A stretch of DNA of 64,000 bases. Source: Letharia columbiana (lineage: Eukaryota; Ascomycota; Lecanoromycetes; Lecanorales; Parmeliaceae). Positions 25,750-37,739 of this stretch are shown here, one piece after another. The stretch lies in contig NW_023501062.1 in the NCBI RefSeq assembly GCF_014066305.1, positions 52,501 to 116,500 of the forward strand, written 5' to 3'. Below the pieces are notes generated by a model that saw only the letters and a program-made list of their open reading frames with translations, did no database searches and was not told where the DNA came from. The translations under genes and the position numbers were made by a program. Position 1 is the first letter of the stretch. The number at the start of each line of letters is the position of its first letter.

Positions 25750-27500
25750 CTTAACGTAATAACTCTAAGGGCTTAGTACCTAAGGAATTCAGCTATAAAC
25801 TCTTAGCTATTTTTTTATTAAAAATTTTTTATATCTCTATTAAATATTTAAAGAGAAATAAAATAACTATATAATAGATAAAGTCTTTTTATTATTCTAA
25901 TAGATTACTTTATCTAATATCTTACTATCGCTATATTATTCTTTAAAATATATATATATTATAATATAAAAAAACTTTTTTATTAAATCGAGATAATTAA
26001 AAGAGATAACGATTAGAATCTAAGGGCTAAGGATCTTATTAGAAGATATATTCTAAAAAATCTAAATTAAAATATAATATAGATAATTAATATATTATAT
26101 TAATTATTAATATAACGCTATAATATTAATATCTAACTCTATTAAGATTATTATAAAAAAGTCTTTTTTAGATTAATAATTTAAAATTATTAATAGATAA
26201 TTTATTAAAAATTAACTAAGTAATAAAATAATATAAGAAAATAATATATTATTAAAATATAATCTATCTTCGAATAAGCTATAATCTAATAATAAAATAA
26301 ATTTAATATCTATTAAATTTCGTTAATCTTCTTTTTTTTAATATAAAAAATATTTTAATTTAAATTTCTTAGAAGAATAAGTTACTAATAAAGAGAATAT
26401 TAATCGATACGCGCTAAAGAAGTAAAAGAGAAAAAAGTAGAAAAGAGCTAAGAAGAATAAGTAGCGTAAAAAAAGATAGAAGATAATAGAGGAGTTAAGG
26501 CTAAGAGAAGAAGACTCTTCTTAATCTTATAAATTCTATAAATAAAACTATTAATCGTAAGACTGCGATAGATTAATAAAAAAAAAATCTCTTTATTTTT
26601 ATTATTTAAAATATTAATCTTTAAATAAAGGCGAGCTAACACTCTTAGCTTTCTCTAATTATCGATAAAGAAGAAGATAAAGAAGATTTAATTATAGAAG
26701 ATAAGTTTAATTTATATTTTATCTTTAATTATAAAAAGCGAGATATTAAGAGAAATAGTTTTATTAAATTATATTAAATTAAAGCTTAAATCTAGGTTAA
26801 AATTCTTATATATATTAATATAAGAGAGTAAGATAATATTTATTCGATATAGTAAAAAAGAGAGAAATACTATTACTTTAGCGATATTAATTTTTAGAGA
26901 TAATAAATAGTTTTATTTAAAAATACTATTTAAATTATAAAAAAAGTAAAATAAATTAACTTTAAAATAAATTATAGAGCTTAAAAATATAATATTTATA
27001 AAATTTTATAATATTAAAGATTAAATAATATATTATTATTCTTTTATAATCGTTAAAAAAGCTAAGAATCAAAGCTTTTATATTAATATTTTAATTATAA
27101 ATACTATTAAATATTATATAAAAAGGCCTTAAATATATATAACGAATAAGAATTCGCTAGAGATTATAGATTTTTATCTTTTAACTATATAGATAATAGA
27201 GATAAAAAACTTTAAAAGTTTAAAATTCTAGTTAATATATTAGAAGTTTAGAGGCGTTATAAATAATAAGATTATAATTATTTTTAAAAAAAGCTTTAGA
27301 ATATATAGCTTTAAGTTTATAATTAGATAATTAAAATTAAAATATAATAAAGCGTTTAGTATTAGATTTAGATTAATAAATCTAATTAAAATATATAACG
27401 TTTATAGAGAAATATATTTAATAATTAAGTGCGAGGAACTATAGACGTTAAAATCTATAAATATTATAAAGTTTTTTCTTATAAAGAATAGATCTATTAT
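25750..27500 (+). pseudogene. LINE ORF1-like region
   Basis: Between the 5' end and the endonuclease there is coding-like sequence. At 26340-26520 the plus strand reads as a long Lys/Arg/Glu/Gln block (QKRKKQKRAKKNKQRKKRQK), probably a coiled-coil or nucleic-acid-binding segment. At 27280-27480 a more globular stretch reads KFIIRQLKLKYNKAF and INLIKIYNVYREIYLIIKC. This fits an RNA-binding ORF1 protein that packages LINE RNA, but no zinc knuckle or RRM can be pinned down. A short stop-free frame on the other strand (26448-26642) falls inside this block and is not a gene. Confidence 0.4.
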
Positions 27501-27549
27501 ATTATAATTATAATTATATATAAAATATAAATAATCTTATTTAATATTC

Positions 27550-30500
27550 ATTTAATTCTAAATTTAGATTATTTTAGAAAAATATATAATATAATATAGA
27601 GTTATAAAGTTAATATTCTACTATTTTAAAAGATAAATCTATTTAATAAGATTACGAAATATTATAAAAGATTATTTTTATAAATAGTTATTATAACTTA
27701 TTAAATCGAAAAAAACGAAGTTATTATTATTATAAATATTAAATCTATAAAATAATAGAGAGATAGAGATTTAGATTATATTCTTTATAAAGGGGGTAAT
27801 AAAAGAATTTTAATCTATAAGATTAAATATAAAAGATATATATTTATAATAATATCGATATATATTTTAATTAAAGAGGTTATAAAGCTATTATAGCTAA
27901 AAGTAAATATAAAGATATTTAAATAAATATTATTATAAACGCTTTATAATATAATAGAAAAAGATTAAAATTTTACGCTAATCGCTATAAATAAAGCTTT
28001 TATAATCTCTCCGCCTCTCTTATAACTACGAGCGTTATTCGAATTATTATTAAATCTTAATAAAAATAGCGTATATCATCTAGTAAACGGTTGGAGAATT
28101 CGAAATTCGAATTTTAAAGTCTTTATATACTTCTTAAACGATAGAACTTTAATTTTTAGAATTAATTAAATCTATATTTAAAATAATTAAATAGAAAAAT
28201 TAGAGAGTTAGAAGATAGCGCTTAATAAATTATTTATTAATTATAAAGTTATAATAATTATAATAAGAATAATCTCTATAATTATTTAAAAATCTAAATA
28301 ATAAAAATTATCGCCTTTACTTCTATAAAGAAATTAAATATAAATCTTATATTTAGAAATATTAAAGATACTTCTAGAAAAAAACTTAATAAAAGAATAA
28401 ATAATTTATAAGATATTAATAGCGTAATTTATAAAATAAATTATAAAAGATAATTATAGAATAGATTAAAAAGTTAAATATAATCTATAGCGTAATTGCC
28501 TACGATTATAAAAGAAAAAATATCTTAAATTACTAAACTTCGAATTAGAGAAAAAAATAGTAATTATTAAAATACGCGAGAAATAGCTTATAAATATATA
28601 TAATTAATTCTATTTCTATAATACTATAGTTAAATATCTTATTCTTAATAAAAAATTAATAAGATAGTTTTTCGCGAGGGCTAGATATATAAATTATAGC
28701 TTTATTAAAACTTTAAAGAATAATTAAAAAGAGATATATATAAACTCGAAAGATATTCTTAGAGTAGTAATAGATTATTATCGAAATCTTTATAATATAA
28801 AATTCTTAGATAAAAGCTTAAAATAAAATTCTACGATATATAATAGATTAAATAAATTCGATAGATATTATTAAAATAAAAGATTTTATTAAAGCTTAAG
28901 AGATATAGACCGCTATTTATCGAGTGTTCTTAAAAACCTCGCTAGATAAAAACGGTTTTTTAAGCGAGTTTTATAAAATTATTATAAGATATAAGAAGAA
29001 GAAGAAGAGAAAAACCTCGATTATTATTACGTAATTAATCTTTTTCTATAATTAGATATAGCGAAAGTAAAAACTCTCGAAGTATTAAATGAATAAGATT
29101 CTTATTATTCTTTTTAAGAATAAAGATAAATAAATCGATATTAAGAATTATCGCTCTCTATCTATTATAAATATAAACTATAAAATCTTTATAGATATTT
29201 TAATATAATATTTAATAAAGGCTCTAGACGGGGTAATTAGCGAATAATAATTAATCTTTTTATCGAAGAGACTAATAGATAATAATATTAAAATAATTTA
29301 GTACTTAATAATTAAGTATAAATTTATTAAAAAGCTATTATAGAAGTAAAAGAAAATCGCTATTTTCTTTTTTAACTAGAAAAAAATATATAATCGAGTT
29401 AATTACGAGTTTCTTCTAGCGATTTTAAAAGAATTAAATATATTTAAAAAATTTATTATTTAAATATAGCTTATTTATAAGAAAGTTAAAATTAAGATTT
29501 ATATTAATAGCTATATTAGAGAAATAATTATAATATAAAGTAATATAAGATAAAGAAATTCTTTAAGCTATCTTTTATTCGTAATTATAATTAAAGATTT
29601 AATTTAATATATTATTTATAACTCTTAAATTTCGAGAGTATAAGTAAAAAATAGAGTATTAAAAATAATAATATATATTAATAATATAAGAACTATAATA
29701 TAATTTTAAATAGAGATAAATATTATAATAATAATCTTAAGAGTTTATTATACTATAATCAACGCGAGGATTAATTAAAATAAATTATATATACTATATA
29801 TAAGAAATATCGTTTATATTTATATTATTAATATAAAGAAAATTTCTTTTAATAATCTTTATAAATATCTAGAAATATTAATTAGAGTAAATATCGATTT
29901 TTAATTAAATAATTTTTAAATTAAAATTCTATAAAAGACTAAGAGATTAATATAAAATTAATTATAATTTTATCTATTCTTTAAAAGTAAAGTAATAATT
30001 AAAATTATCTTTATAATATTCCTTCTTAGATTCGCTTTACGATTTCTATATATACTTTTAATAATATATAATAAGTTAAAAAAGAAATATTATAAATTAA
30101 TATAGAATAATAAAATTTAAGATATTATTTATAATCTCTATTTTTATTATTAGATAAAAGAAGATAGAGTTAGAGTAATTAATTTATAAATTATTATTAA
30201 TAAAAGTATTATAGCTATAGTTAATAGAGTAATTAACTTTTTTAAATTAATATAAATTATTTTAATTAAAAATATTTTAATATTATATATTTAAAACTCT
30301 TTATATATTTTAATATTTATTAATTTTTAAATAATCTAATTCTTTAATTAGTTTAACTATATTTTAAAGCTAATATAAATTATCTAATAATAATAAAAAA
30401 AGATATCTATATAAATTCTTTAAATTAAATCCTTTTTAATTATTACGAAACTATTAATAACGCTAATATTCTATTATTTATTATTAAAAAAAATCGATTT

Positions 30501-31650
30501 AGAGAATATAAAAAAATTTAATTTCGAGATTTAGCGAGCTTTATAAAATAAAAATATTAGAGTCTTAAAAGATATATAGAACTCGATATACGCGATCTCT
30601 ATTATTTTAGCTAAAATAATATATAATAAATACTCTTCTCAAATCGACTATATTATTAATAAACTAATTTCTAACGCTATTTTATTAAACTAATATCTAC
30701 TACTTTCGATCTTATATATATAAAGATTAAATATACTTTAATAGAAATACTTTATAAAGATTAATAATTATCTTATTTCTCTATCGAAGATTAGCTTTTA
30801 ATAAGTCTATCTTATAATCTTAGATAAGAGATTAAAAGCTATTAATTTTAATAATAGAATTAAAAGTTCTATTTTTATTTATTAACGTCGCTATAGATTA
30901 AGAGTCTTAATAAATAAAATATAGATTACGACTTATAATAAGTTTAAGATATCGCGTATAAAGAATCTTCTTTAACGATTATTTTATAAGAAGATTTAAT
31001 TAGAGATTAATCTTACTTAGATATTAATATAATAATAACTATATCTTATTTATAATATTAATTAATCTTTATTTTATATATAAATCGAGTATATAATATT
31101 AAAAGTAATATAAAAAGAGTTTTTTATTATTTTAGATCGATTAATCTCTAATTCGATATTTAAGATAAGAATTATTAATAAGATAATCGCTTTTATAATA
31201 TTTAGCTTTAATTTAAGAGATATTAATAAAAAATAATAGAATATTCTCTATTAGATTACTATTCAATCTTTATAAAAATATTATTTATTATATAGTTTTA
31301 GCGATCTAGTTATATACTAATTCTTAAATATTATTTATAATTACTATTAAATCTTAATTCGAAAGTAGATTCTTATAAATCGAGTTTTATATCTCTATAA
31401 GAGATATTAAATTAAAAAATATAATATATAGATATTTAAGAATCTTTAAGACGAGTTTCTCGATTAAATAAAGATTTATAAGAGCTCTATCTACTTAATA
31501 TCTAATTTTTCTATAATAATAAGTTAAGTTAAGCGAAGGATAGTAGAGATAATTAAGAAGTTAAATAATATTATAAAGAATTAGAATATAGATATTAACG
31601 ATATTAGCGATTAAGATAAATTAGCGAGCTTAAATCTACTATTTAAATAA
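27550..31650 (+). pseudogene. LINE ORF2: endonuclease and reverse transcriptase relic
   Basis: About 27700-28000 resembles an apurinic-type endonuclease (RDLDYILYKGGNKRILIYKIKY, then IIISIYILI for the usual IxSIYAP), the enzyme that nicks the target. RT blocks follow in order: FxAEFYK-like near 28955; KNYRSLSIININYKIFIDIL at about 29142-29200; IYNRVNYEFLLAILKELNIF (usual AFDRVxWxFL) near 29390; RQRNSLSYLLFVI (usual RQGDPLSPLLF) near 29550; and the YADD box as YINNIRT at 29674-29694 with both Asp lost. Downstream to 31650 are thumb and C-terminal sequences. Confidence 0.8.
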
Positions 31651-31779
31651 TTTTTCTAATTTTTTATTTATACTCTTTTATCTCTAATTTATTTAATTTA
31701 GCGTTAATTTAATAGAGTTACTCGATATAACTTTCCTCTATAAAGACCTTCGCGTAATACTCTATATATACTTAGGCGA

Positions 31780-31884
31780 GAGTAATTTACGGGTTCGAGT
31801 CCCTATAGATTTCCAGGTGGGGTACCTTCGTTAAGGCGGCTATCTCAGCTAAATAGCCGAATAAAATAAATAACTTTCAAATTA
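31780..31884 (+). other. LINE 3' end: tRNA T-arm-like box and two stem-loops
   Basis: This stretch is clearly less mutated and more GC-rich than its surroundings. It holds a T-arm/B-box-like string gggttcgagtccc (31792-31804); a small hairpin cctt-cgtt-aagg (31825-31836); a strong hairpin cggctat-(9-nt loop)-atagccg (31837-31843 with 31853-31859); and then an A-rich tail to the target duplication. LINE reverse transcriptases often recognise a 3'-terminal stem-loop, so these are candidates for that signal. No A-box or matching acceptor stem is seen, so it is not a working tRNA gene. Confidence 0.6.
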
Positions 31885-31899
31885 ATTATACTCGTTAAA
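31885..31899 (+). repeat. LINE target-site duplication, right copy
   Basis: These 15 bases are identical to 25643-25657. E3 pol resumes in frame immediately after them. Confidence 0.85.
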
Positions 31900-33400
31900 A
31901 TATTAGATAATTTTAAAACTCGACTTTATAAAGCTTATAAAAATAATAAGTAATAAAAGCGCGTTCTTAAAATTCTAAAAAAGGACTTATTTAAGTAAAG
32001 AATTAAAGATAAAGAAATTTTAAATAATAAAAGTAAGAAGTTAGATATTAAGTTTAAGCTTCGGAAAGATCTTATATACTATATATTCGACGATAGTAAA
32101 GAAAAACTTTATATACTCTACTCTCTCGAGAAGAAAGTATTTCGTATAGCATATATTTTATTAAATTACGACGGCTTTTATAGGTTATATAATTATTTAT
32201 TAAGCTTCGTCTATATTTAATAGCTTATTAAATAATTACGCTTTTATATTATTTACTATTTAGATTATTAAGTTCTTTAAATAAAGAAGTATATATCGTA
32301 TAAATATCTTAATTTAATAATTATATTATTAATTTTATATATATTAATAATAGATTTTATTATCGAGCTATCGAAAGTTAATAGTTATAATATCTTACTT
32401 ACTATAATAAATAAGTTTATTAAAAAGATTATTCTTATATAAAAAAAAAAATTAAAATATTATCGATTAAATAAATATCGTTATCATAGTATTTTATAAA
32501 TATAATTAAGAAATTCCACGATTCTTTATTAGTAATAGAGATATTAAATTTATATCGTAATTTTAAAAGACTATCTTTAAGCGACTTAGCCTAAGTTTTC
32601 TTATATCTATTACTTATTATTCTTAGATAAATAGATAATTCGAGTATACGAATTAAATTATAAAAATAATCCTTCGCTATTATATAGTAAAGAATATTAA
32701 TTAATATTAAGTATTATTATTTATTAATATAATTCTTAATAATTTAATTAACTTTATTATCGAATTCGCGCTTAATAAGATAATTTATAAATTTCGAGTT
32801 AATAATAATATTAATCTTCTCGATAATTTATTTTTATAAGATTTTAAAAAGTTATAGTTAATTAAGTGTAAGGTTATTAACAAAATTATAGCTTTCGCTA
32901 ATATTATAATTAAAGCTCGCTATAATAATAAATATACGCTTTTTAATTTCGAGAAAGGTAATAAAGTTTATTTTCGTTTATATTATAACTATAAGATTCT
33001 AGAGAGAAAAAAATTAAAAACTTTATTAATAATATATTAGTCTCTTTTAAATAATTTATAAAGTTAATAATCTTATTTATAAATTTATTTTATTATCTAT
33101 TATAAGAATTTATCTAATTATCTTAATTATTTAGCTAGAATTTATATCTAATAGCAAAAATCTATATTAATATCCTCGATTTATAAATTTATCTTTTATT
33201 ATTAATAAGAATAAATTATTAGATTTCTATAAGATTAAAAAGATTTTTAAGAAGTAAATAGTTAATAATAGATTATAGTATCTCTTTAAGTGATTAGATT
33301 ATAGCTTATAAGATAATATCTAATATAGATTTAAGAATCTAGATTTCGCTATAGATTTTATCGAAGATTATAAAAGAATATATATAAAATTAATATTCTT
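31900..33400 (+). pseudogene. E3 integrase, GPY/F module and chromodomain relic
   Basis: From the LINE junction the frame reads ILDNFKTRLYKAY, the linker, then a zinc-binding domain (32200-32290, with LDYQVLQIKKYISYKYLN for CxxCQxxKxxxxxxxGxL). The catalytic core starts near 32340 (IIDFIIELSKVNSYNILLTI). It ends with PQTDGQ-like and EIVYGFR-like remnants at about 32590-32810. The GPY/F module at about 32940-33130 includes FRLYYNYKI. The chromodomain is at about 33200-33380: FYKIKKIFKK, QYLFKxLDYSLQDNIQYRFKNLDFAIDFIEDYK split over RIP stops. This is the same architecture and order as E1. Confidence 0.8.
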
Positions 33401-34548
33401 ATAAGAAAAATATTATAATATAATAATTATAAAAGTATTAAAAGTATTTATAATAATATTTTTCTAGTAATTAGAAAGAATAATATCTCGAATTATTATT
33501 TTATTAAAAGCGTCGAAAAATCTATATAAATCTAGTCTACCTTTAGTAAAAAAACTATTTTTTTAATAATCGCTTTTTTAGTCATTAATATCTTTTATAA
33601 AAAAATTACTTTTCTAGTAATCACTTTTCTAGCTATTAGTAAGAATAGAATATCCTTAAATCGTTATTTCACTATCTATTTAGAATTCGAATTTTAAAGA
33701 ATTAATCGAATTTTATTCTAGTACGATCGCCGGAAAACCTTATTAACTCGCGATTATATTATTAGCGAAACTAAGAAAAAGTAGAAGGATCGCCGGATTA
33801 TAAATTATAATACGATATAGATTTTTCAAAAAGTCGTTCTTTACTATCGAAAATTCCTTCTTTATTATTCTTTTTCGCTTAAATCTAATTAAGAAGAAGT
33901 AGAAGAATTCTCGAAAAGGAGTTCTTTACTTATTAGAAATTCCTTCTTTATTATAGCGAGAGCGTTATCTTTCCCTTCTTTTCTTAATATCTAATATAAA
34001 ATTCAACCTTATAAGACTTAGTATAAAGACTTAGTATATAAGTATATTAGTAAGTAAATTTTATTAGCTAGAGAATTAATTAATTCACCTATATATATAG
34101 CTTTATAGTATACTTCTATATTAAGTAATAAGGAATTAATAGATTTAATAATTAATTATAATTAGATTTTTCGAAAGTAGAGAAGCTAGCTTAACGAAGC
34201 TTAAAACGATAATTCTAGAAATTTGATAAGAAGAAGAATAAAGAAGTAAGGCGAGTAAAAGACTTAAGAAGTCTAAAAATCGACGAAAGAAGAAGCTCGA
34301 TGAAACTTGAAACTTAATATCTATAATAAAGGAACTTCTAGATTTATTAATAATTAAATAATATTAATAATTAATATTACTACTATATTATTATAGTAGA
34401 TATATAAATTATTATAGTATATAAGAAACTTAATTCTTTCTATCTAGAAATCTATTACTTTATAATAATAGTAAGCTTAACGAAGCTTAGTAAAGTAAGT
34501 ATCTTCCCCCGAAGCTTGGCAAAGTAAGTATCTTCCCCTTATCTTACG
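33401..34548. other. E3 3' tail and unassigned non-coding stretch
   Basis: No domain is recognised here. 33540-33850 contains islands with intact CA (gtcattaata, atcacttttc) and blocks such as gatcgccgga (33726 and 33788, about 60 bp apart). The string ttatagcgagagcgttatct at 33951 is shared with the E1 tail. From about 34000 to 34300 the minus strand could be the first part of a Copia gag belonging to the LTR at 34549-34724, but I cannot support that firmly. The E3 3' LTR should be in this stretch and was not delimited. Confidence 0.5.
34482..34539 (+). repeat. 29-bp tandem duplication
   Basis: Two adjacent 29-bp units start gaagctt, contain aaagtaagtatcttcccc and differ only at a few transition positions (34482-34510 and 34511-34539). 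They are next to the LTR copy at 34549 and on its minus-strand downstream side, so they may be part of a longer LTR or of its leader. The second unit keeps a CA that the first has lost to RIP. Confidence 0.75.
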
Positions 34549-34724
34549 TGACAAGTTATTAAATAAAGCTTAGATTTATAATCTATTAAAATATAAGATA
34601 GAATACTTAGTTATATTAACTAGAGAGTTCTATGAAAGGAAAGAGCGACTAGATATAAACACACTAAGGCGTATCGTTACGTGATCGCCAAGACGCTAAG
34701 AGTTACGTAATTCGAATTTCAATA
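34549..34724 (-). repeat. Second copy of the Copia-type LTR
   Basis: This 176-bp block aligns with 18395-18577 end to end with small indels and many C/T or G/A differences. It is in the same orientation. The CACGTG sites are mutated here to forms like tacgtg and tacgta. The bases next to it (gcaga) do not match those next to the other copy, so the two are not a simple LTR pair of one insertion. It may be a solo LTR or the 5' LTR of a second, largely lost Copia element. Confidence 0.65.
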
Positions 34725-35860
34725 GCAGATCTAAAAGATAGATAAAAGAAGTATATATATTTAAATTAAACGCGTTTAATATAACTATAATATTTAAATA
34801 TTAGTTTAATCTATTTATCGCTAATTTAAGAGAAATATATAGAAGAGAATATATCTATTTAAACTCTTTTTAAAAGTTTTCTAATATATTTATAAATAAT
34901 AGTAAATAGCTATTAAGCTATAGCCTCGATTACTAATAATAGCGAATTTATTAAGAAATAATTTAAAAATATTAATAAGAGATTTAAAAGATAAATAAAA
35001 GAGATATATATTTTAGATACTTAGTAATATTTAGGCGAGAGATATCGAAGGCGAATTTATTTATAATTAATAGATTAATAGAATTATAAAAGAAGAATAG
35101 TTATATAAATAGATAAAAGAATTATTATTCGATTTTAAACGAGTCTAATATAACTACTATAATTATTATATTTAAATATTTATTTAATTTATTAATAGTA
35201 GATTAAATTTTATTATTTTTATAGCGTTAGAAAGCGTATATTAAGCTCTATAATTTATTAGATTATAAAGAAATAGTATTTATAAAAAGCTAATTATTTT
35301 AGAGGATAAGACTTCTATATATAGATTTTTATAGATTTTTAATAATTATAAATACTAGTTTATTTACTCGCGATATCTAATTAAAAAGCGTAGATCTAAT
35401 AAATTTATAATTGATTATATATATAAATTTAAGGTTTTCCAATTTAACTCTATCTTATTCTTTTATATATACTAATATAGAAGCCTTATAATAGAATTAT
35501 TAATAATTTTAATATTAGTATAATATTTCTATATATTAAATATCTCTATTTATCTTCGAAGATATTTTTAGCTTTTTATACTTTTTCTAGATTTCTTCAA
35601 TTCTCTTATTAATTAGATATTTATTAATTTATATTTTATTTTTATAGATCTTATCTATAATAATAATAACTTAATTTTTAATTTTTAATTAATTAGAATT
35701 TTAAATTTAAATACTTAAATTAATATAGTAATAACGATAATAAGATATAAAGTATTTTTTTTTTATATAATACGTTAGAGTAGATAGATAGAGTAAGCGA
35801 GCTAAATATATAAATTATTATTATATATTTTATTATTAATTTAAAAACTATCTAGGCCTC
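34725..35860. other. Unassigned stretch with an internal degenerate repeat
   Basis: No domain is recognised on either strand. Sequence at about 34735-34815 (aaaagatagataaaagaa, then taatataactataat and atatttaaatatt) recurs in degenerate form at about 35110-35215, and its first part again near 34990. The copies are about 370 bp apart in direct orientation. It could be a tandem-duplicated transposon fragment. RIP density is as high as in the elements around it, so it was once multicopy. Confidence 0.4.
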
Positions 35861-35884
35861 TCGCGTAGATCTAAACCTATTAAT

Positions 35885-35965
35885 TAACGGTTATATAACG
35901 ATTTAATAACTATTTAAGATATATAATCGTTAGCTAACGATTAACTAGCGATTCATTAACAATTA
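35885..35965 (-). repeat. E5 left subterminal 11-bp repeats
   Basis: Degenerate 11-bp units run aacggttatat, aacgatttaat, aactatttaag, then tagcgattcat and taacaattaaa. They are the reverse complement of the right-end units, with C-to-T and G-to-A decay. In CACTA elements such arrays bind the transposase. Confidence 0.6.
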
Positions 35966-35999
35966 AAAAATAAATATAAAGTTCTATAATTTCTTAATT

Positions 36000-37440
36000 A
36001 TAATCTATTAATTATTTAATAATTAATTATTAGATTTAATATTAAAGTTAATAAAGTACTTTTTAAAGCTATTTATAATTATAAATAGCTTAATATAATA
36101 TTTATAGATAATATAGTCTATCGAAGTCTTTAATATATATAATTATACTCTATATAGATTAAAGCTATAATATTCTCTATATATAATATCTTATTATATC
36201 CTTCTATAAAATCTTAAATTAATATTAAAATATATAATATTACGCTAAGGAATAAATATATATTAATTAAAGTTATAAATAAAGTTATAGATAGTAAAGT
36301 TATAGATAATAAAATTATAAATAGTAAAGTTATAGATAGTAAAGCTATATATAGATTATTAAAGCCTTTAATATATTATTATTAACCGCTATTACTATCT
36401 TCTTTACTATTAGAGATTATTTTATTATTCTTTTTATTATTATTAATATCTAATATCTAATTCTTATTTATATTAATATTAGATTCTTTTATAATTACGT
36501 CTAAGTTTTAATTAATATTAATTTTTAAACGTTTTTTATACTATACGCTATAAGATATTATATATTTAAAATAGAAATCGAGTAATTAATATTCGAATTT
36601 ACTCTTCTAATAAAGAGCGTTAAATAGATTTAAAAGATATTTATATATATACTTTATTAGTAATAAATTAATCAAATTCTTAAGATATAGCTTCGTTAAA
36701 TAAGAATATATAATAAATTATAAAAAGGTATCTAGATAGTAGAATAATTAGTTATTATGTTTATAGTAGACTTTAATAAATTTATAAATAGATATAATAG
36801 AGAATTTATATTTAAAAAATCTCAGTCTATCTTCGATAATTATCTCGAAATTTATTATTTTAATTTTAAATCTAAATATACTCTTTAGTTATTTAGAATT
36901 ATACTTCTTATAAATCTTTATCTTAATATTTATAAATATTAATAATTTCGAGCGTAGCGCTTAACGCTTTAGATTTATAATACTCTTAATCTATCGCTAT
37001 ATTCACTATAGCGTCTATTTAAAGATCTTATTTTTTTATATCTTATATAAACGTTAGATACGATATTTAGCCTCTCTATATACTTAATAATTACTTTTTA
37101 TATCTAAAAAGATAATTTAAATAAGTTTATCTACGTAAGTATTTAATAAAAAAATAAAAAAATAGCGTCTAGTTAATAGGTTTAATTAAGAGAAAATCTC
37201 TACTTTAAACTTTAACGAGTATATAAAGTTTTTAATCTTTCTTTTTATAGTATTAAATTAGCTTATAATAGCATTATATCTATTTATCTAACTCTACGAA
37301 TTACTTCTAGATATTAATATTATTATTAAATTACTTTAACTTCTCTTCTCTCTATCGAGAGTCTTATTATCTCCTACACTTATAGCGTATTATATATTTT
37401 TTACTAAAACTTTTAAAATTATATTTATAAATTTAATAAT
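36000..37440. other. E5 interior, unassigned
   Basis: No recognisable domain. 36280-36360 contains a short repeated phrase (aaagttatagatagt, four or five degenerate copies of about 20 bp). 36540-37330 is heavily mutated sequence with no frame standing out on either strand. Confidence 0.5.
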
Positions 37441-37462
37441 AGAAGGCTTAATAGTAGTTATA

Positions 37463-37735
37463 GTAAGCTTTATATATAAGGATTTAGAAGCCTTTAATAT
37501 AAGCTGCGTAATAGCTATGGTAAGCTTTAGGCGTAGAGTCTTTAAAGTCTTCGATATAGGCTATATAATAGCTATAAAAGACTTTAGGCGTAAAGTCTTT
37601 AAAGCCTTCGGCATAGATTATATAGTAGCTATAAAAGACTTTATACGTAAAATCTTTAAAGTTTTTAATATAAACTATATAGTAGTTCTAAAAGACTTTA
37701 TATATAAATACTTAGAAGCCTATAATATAACCTAG
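37463..37735 (+). repeat. 57-bp tandem repeat (4.8 units) with one continuous reading frame
   Basis: Units start at 37463, 37520, 37577, 37634 and 37691 (partial). The unit length is exactly 19 codons, and one plus frame (37517-37735, 72 residues) runs through without a stop, repeating a motif like KDFRRKVFKAFGIDYIVAI. Each unit holds an inverted repeat, AAAGACTTT and AAAGTCTTT around AGGCGT (clearest at 37577-37600). The motif alternates basic and hydrophobic residues and could form an amphipathic helix. The frame may be real or may be open only because the unit lacks CAA/CAG/TGG codons for RIP to turn into stops. I do not assign a function. Confidence 0.7.
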
Positions 37736-37739
37736 ATAT

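Larger units (their letters stand above)
25658..31884 (+). mobile_element. Non-LTR retrotransposon (LINE) inserted in E3
   Basis: This is a 6.2-kb plus-strand LINE between perfect 15-bp target duplications. It has a basic ORF1-like region, an endonuclease region, a long RT region and a 3' end with stem-loops and a short A-rich tail (ataaaataaataactttcaa region, 31861-31884). The RT wording (KNYRSLSIININYK) resembles the L1/Tx1-like side of the LINE tree more than I-type elements, but the clade (for example Tad versus L1-like) cannot be settled by eye. The length indicates a near full-length copy. It has been RIPed together with its host. Confidence 0.85.
20778..33990 (+). mobile_element. E3: Ty3/Gypsy chromovirus interrupted by a LINE
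   Basis: This plus-strand element has gag (20800-23100), protease (23150-23640), RT and RNase H (24230-25657), then the LINE, then integrase, GPY/F and chromodomain (31900-33400) and a 3' tail that shares ttatagcgagagcgttatct with E1. The net coding length without the LINE is about 7 kb, normal for the group. Its 5' LTR is not visible and is either lost at the poly-A block or beyond it. The 3' boundary is somewhere between 33990 and 34548. E1 and E3 belong to closely related families: retropepsin, RNase H end, linker and chromodomain match in order and wording. Confidence 0.85.

Noticed and set aside
26448..26642. 64-residue stop-free frame on the minus strand
   Set aside because: It lies inside the Lys/Arg-rich ORF1-like region of the plus-strand LINE. 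The minus strand is open only because poly-purine on the plus strand gives no stop codons on the other. Its composition (Ile, Leu, Tyr) is what complementing AAA/AAG/ATA would give.
31780..31815. tRNA gene
   Set aside because: Only a T-arm/B-box-like string is present. There is no A-box, D-arm or anticodon arm upstream, and the presumed acceptor strand has no partner.
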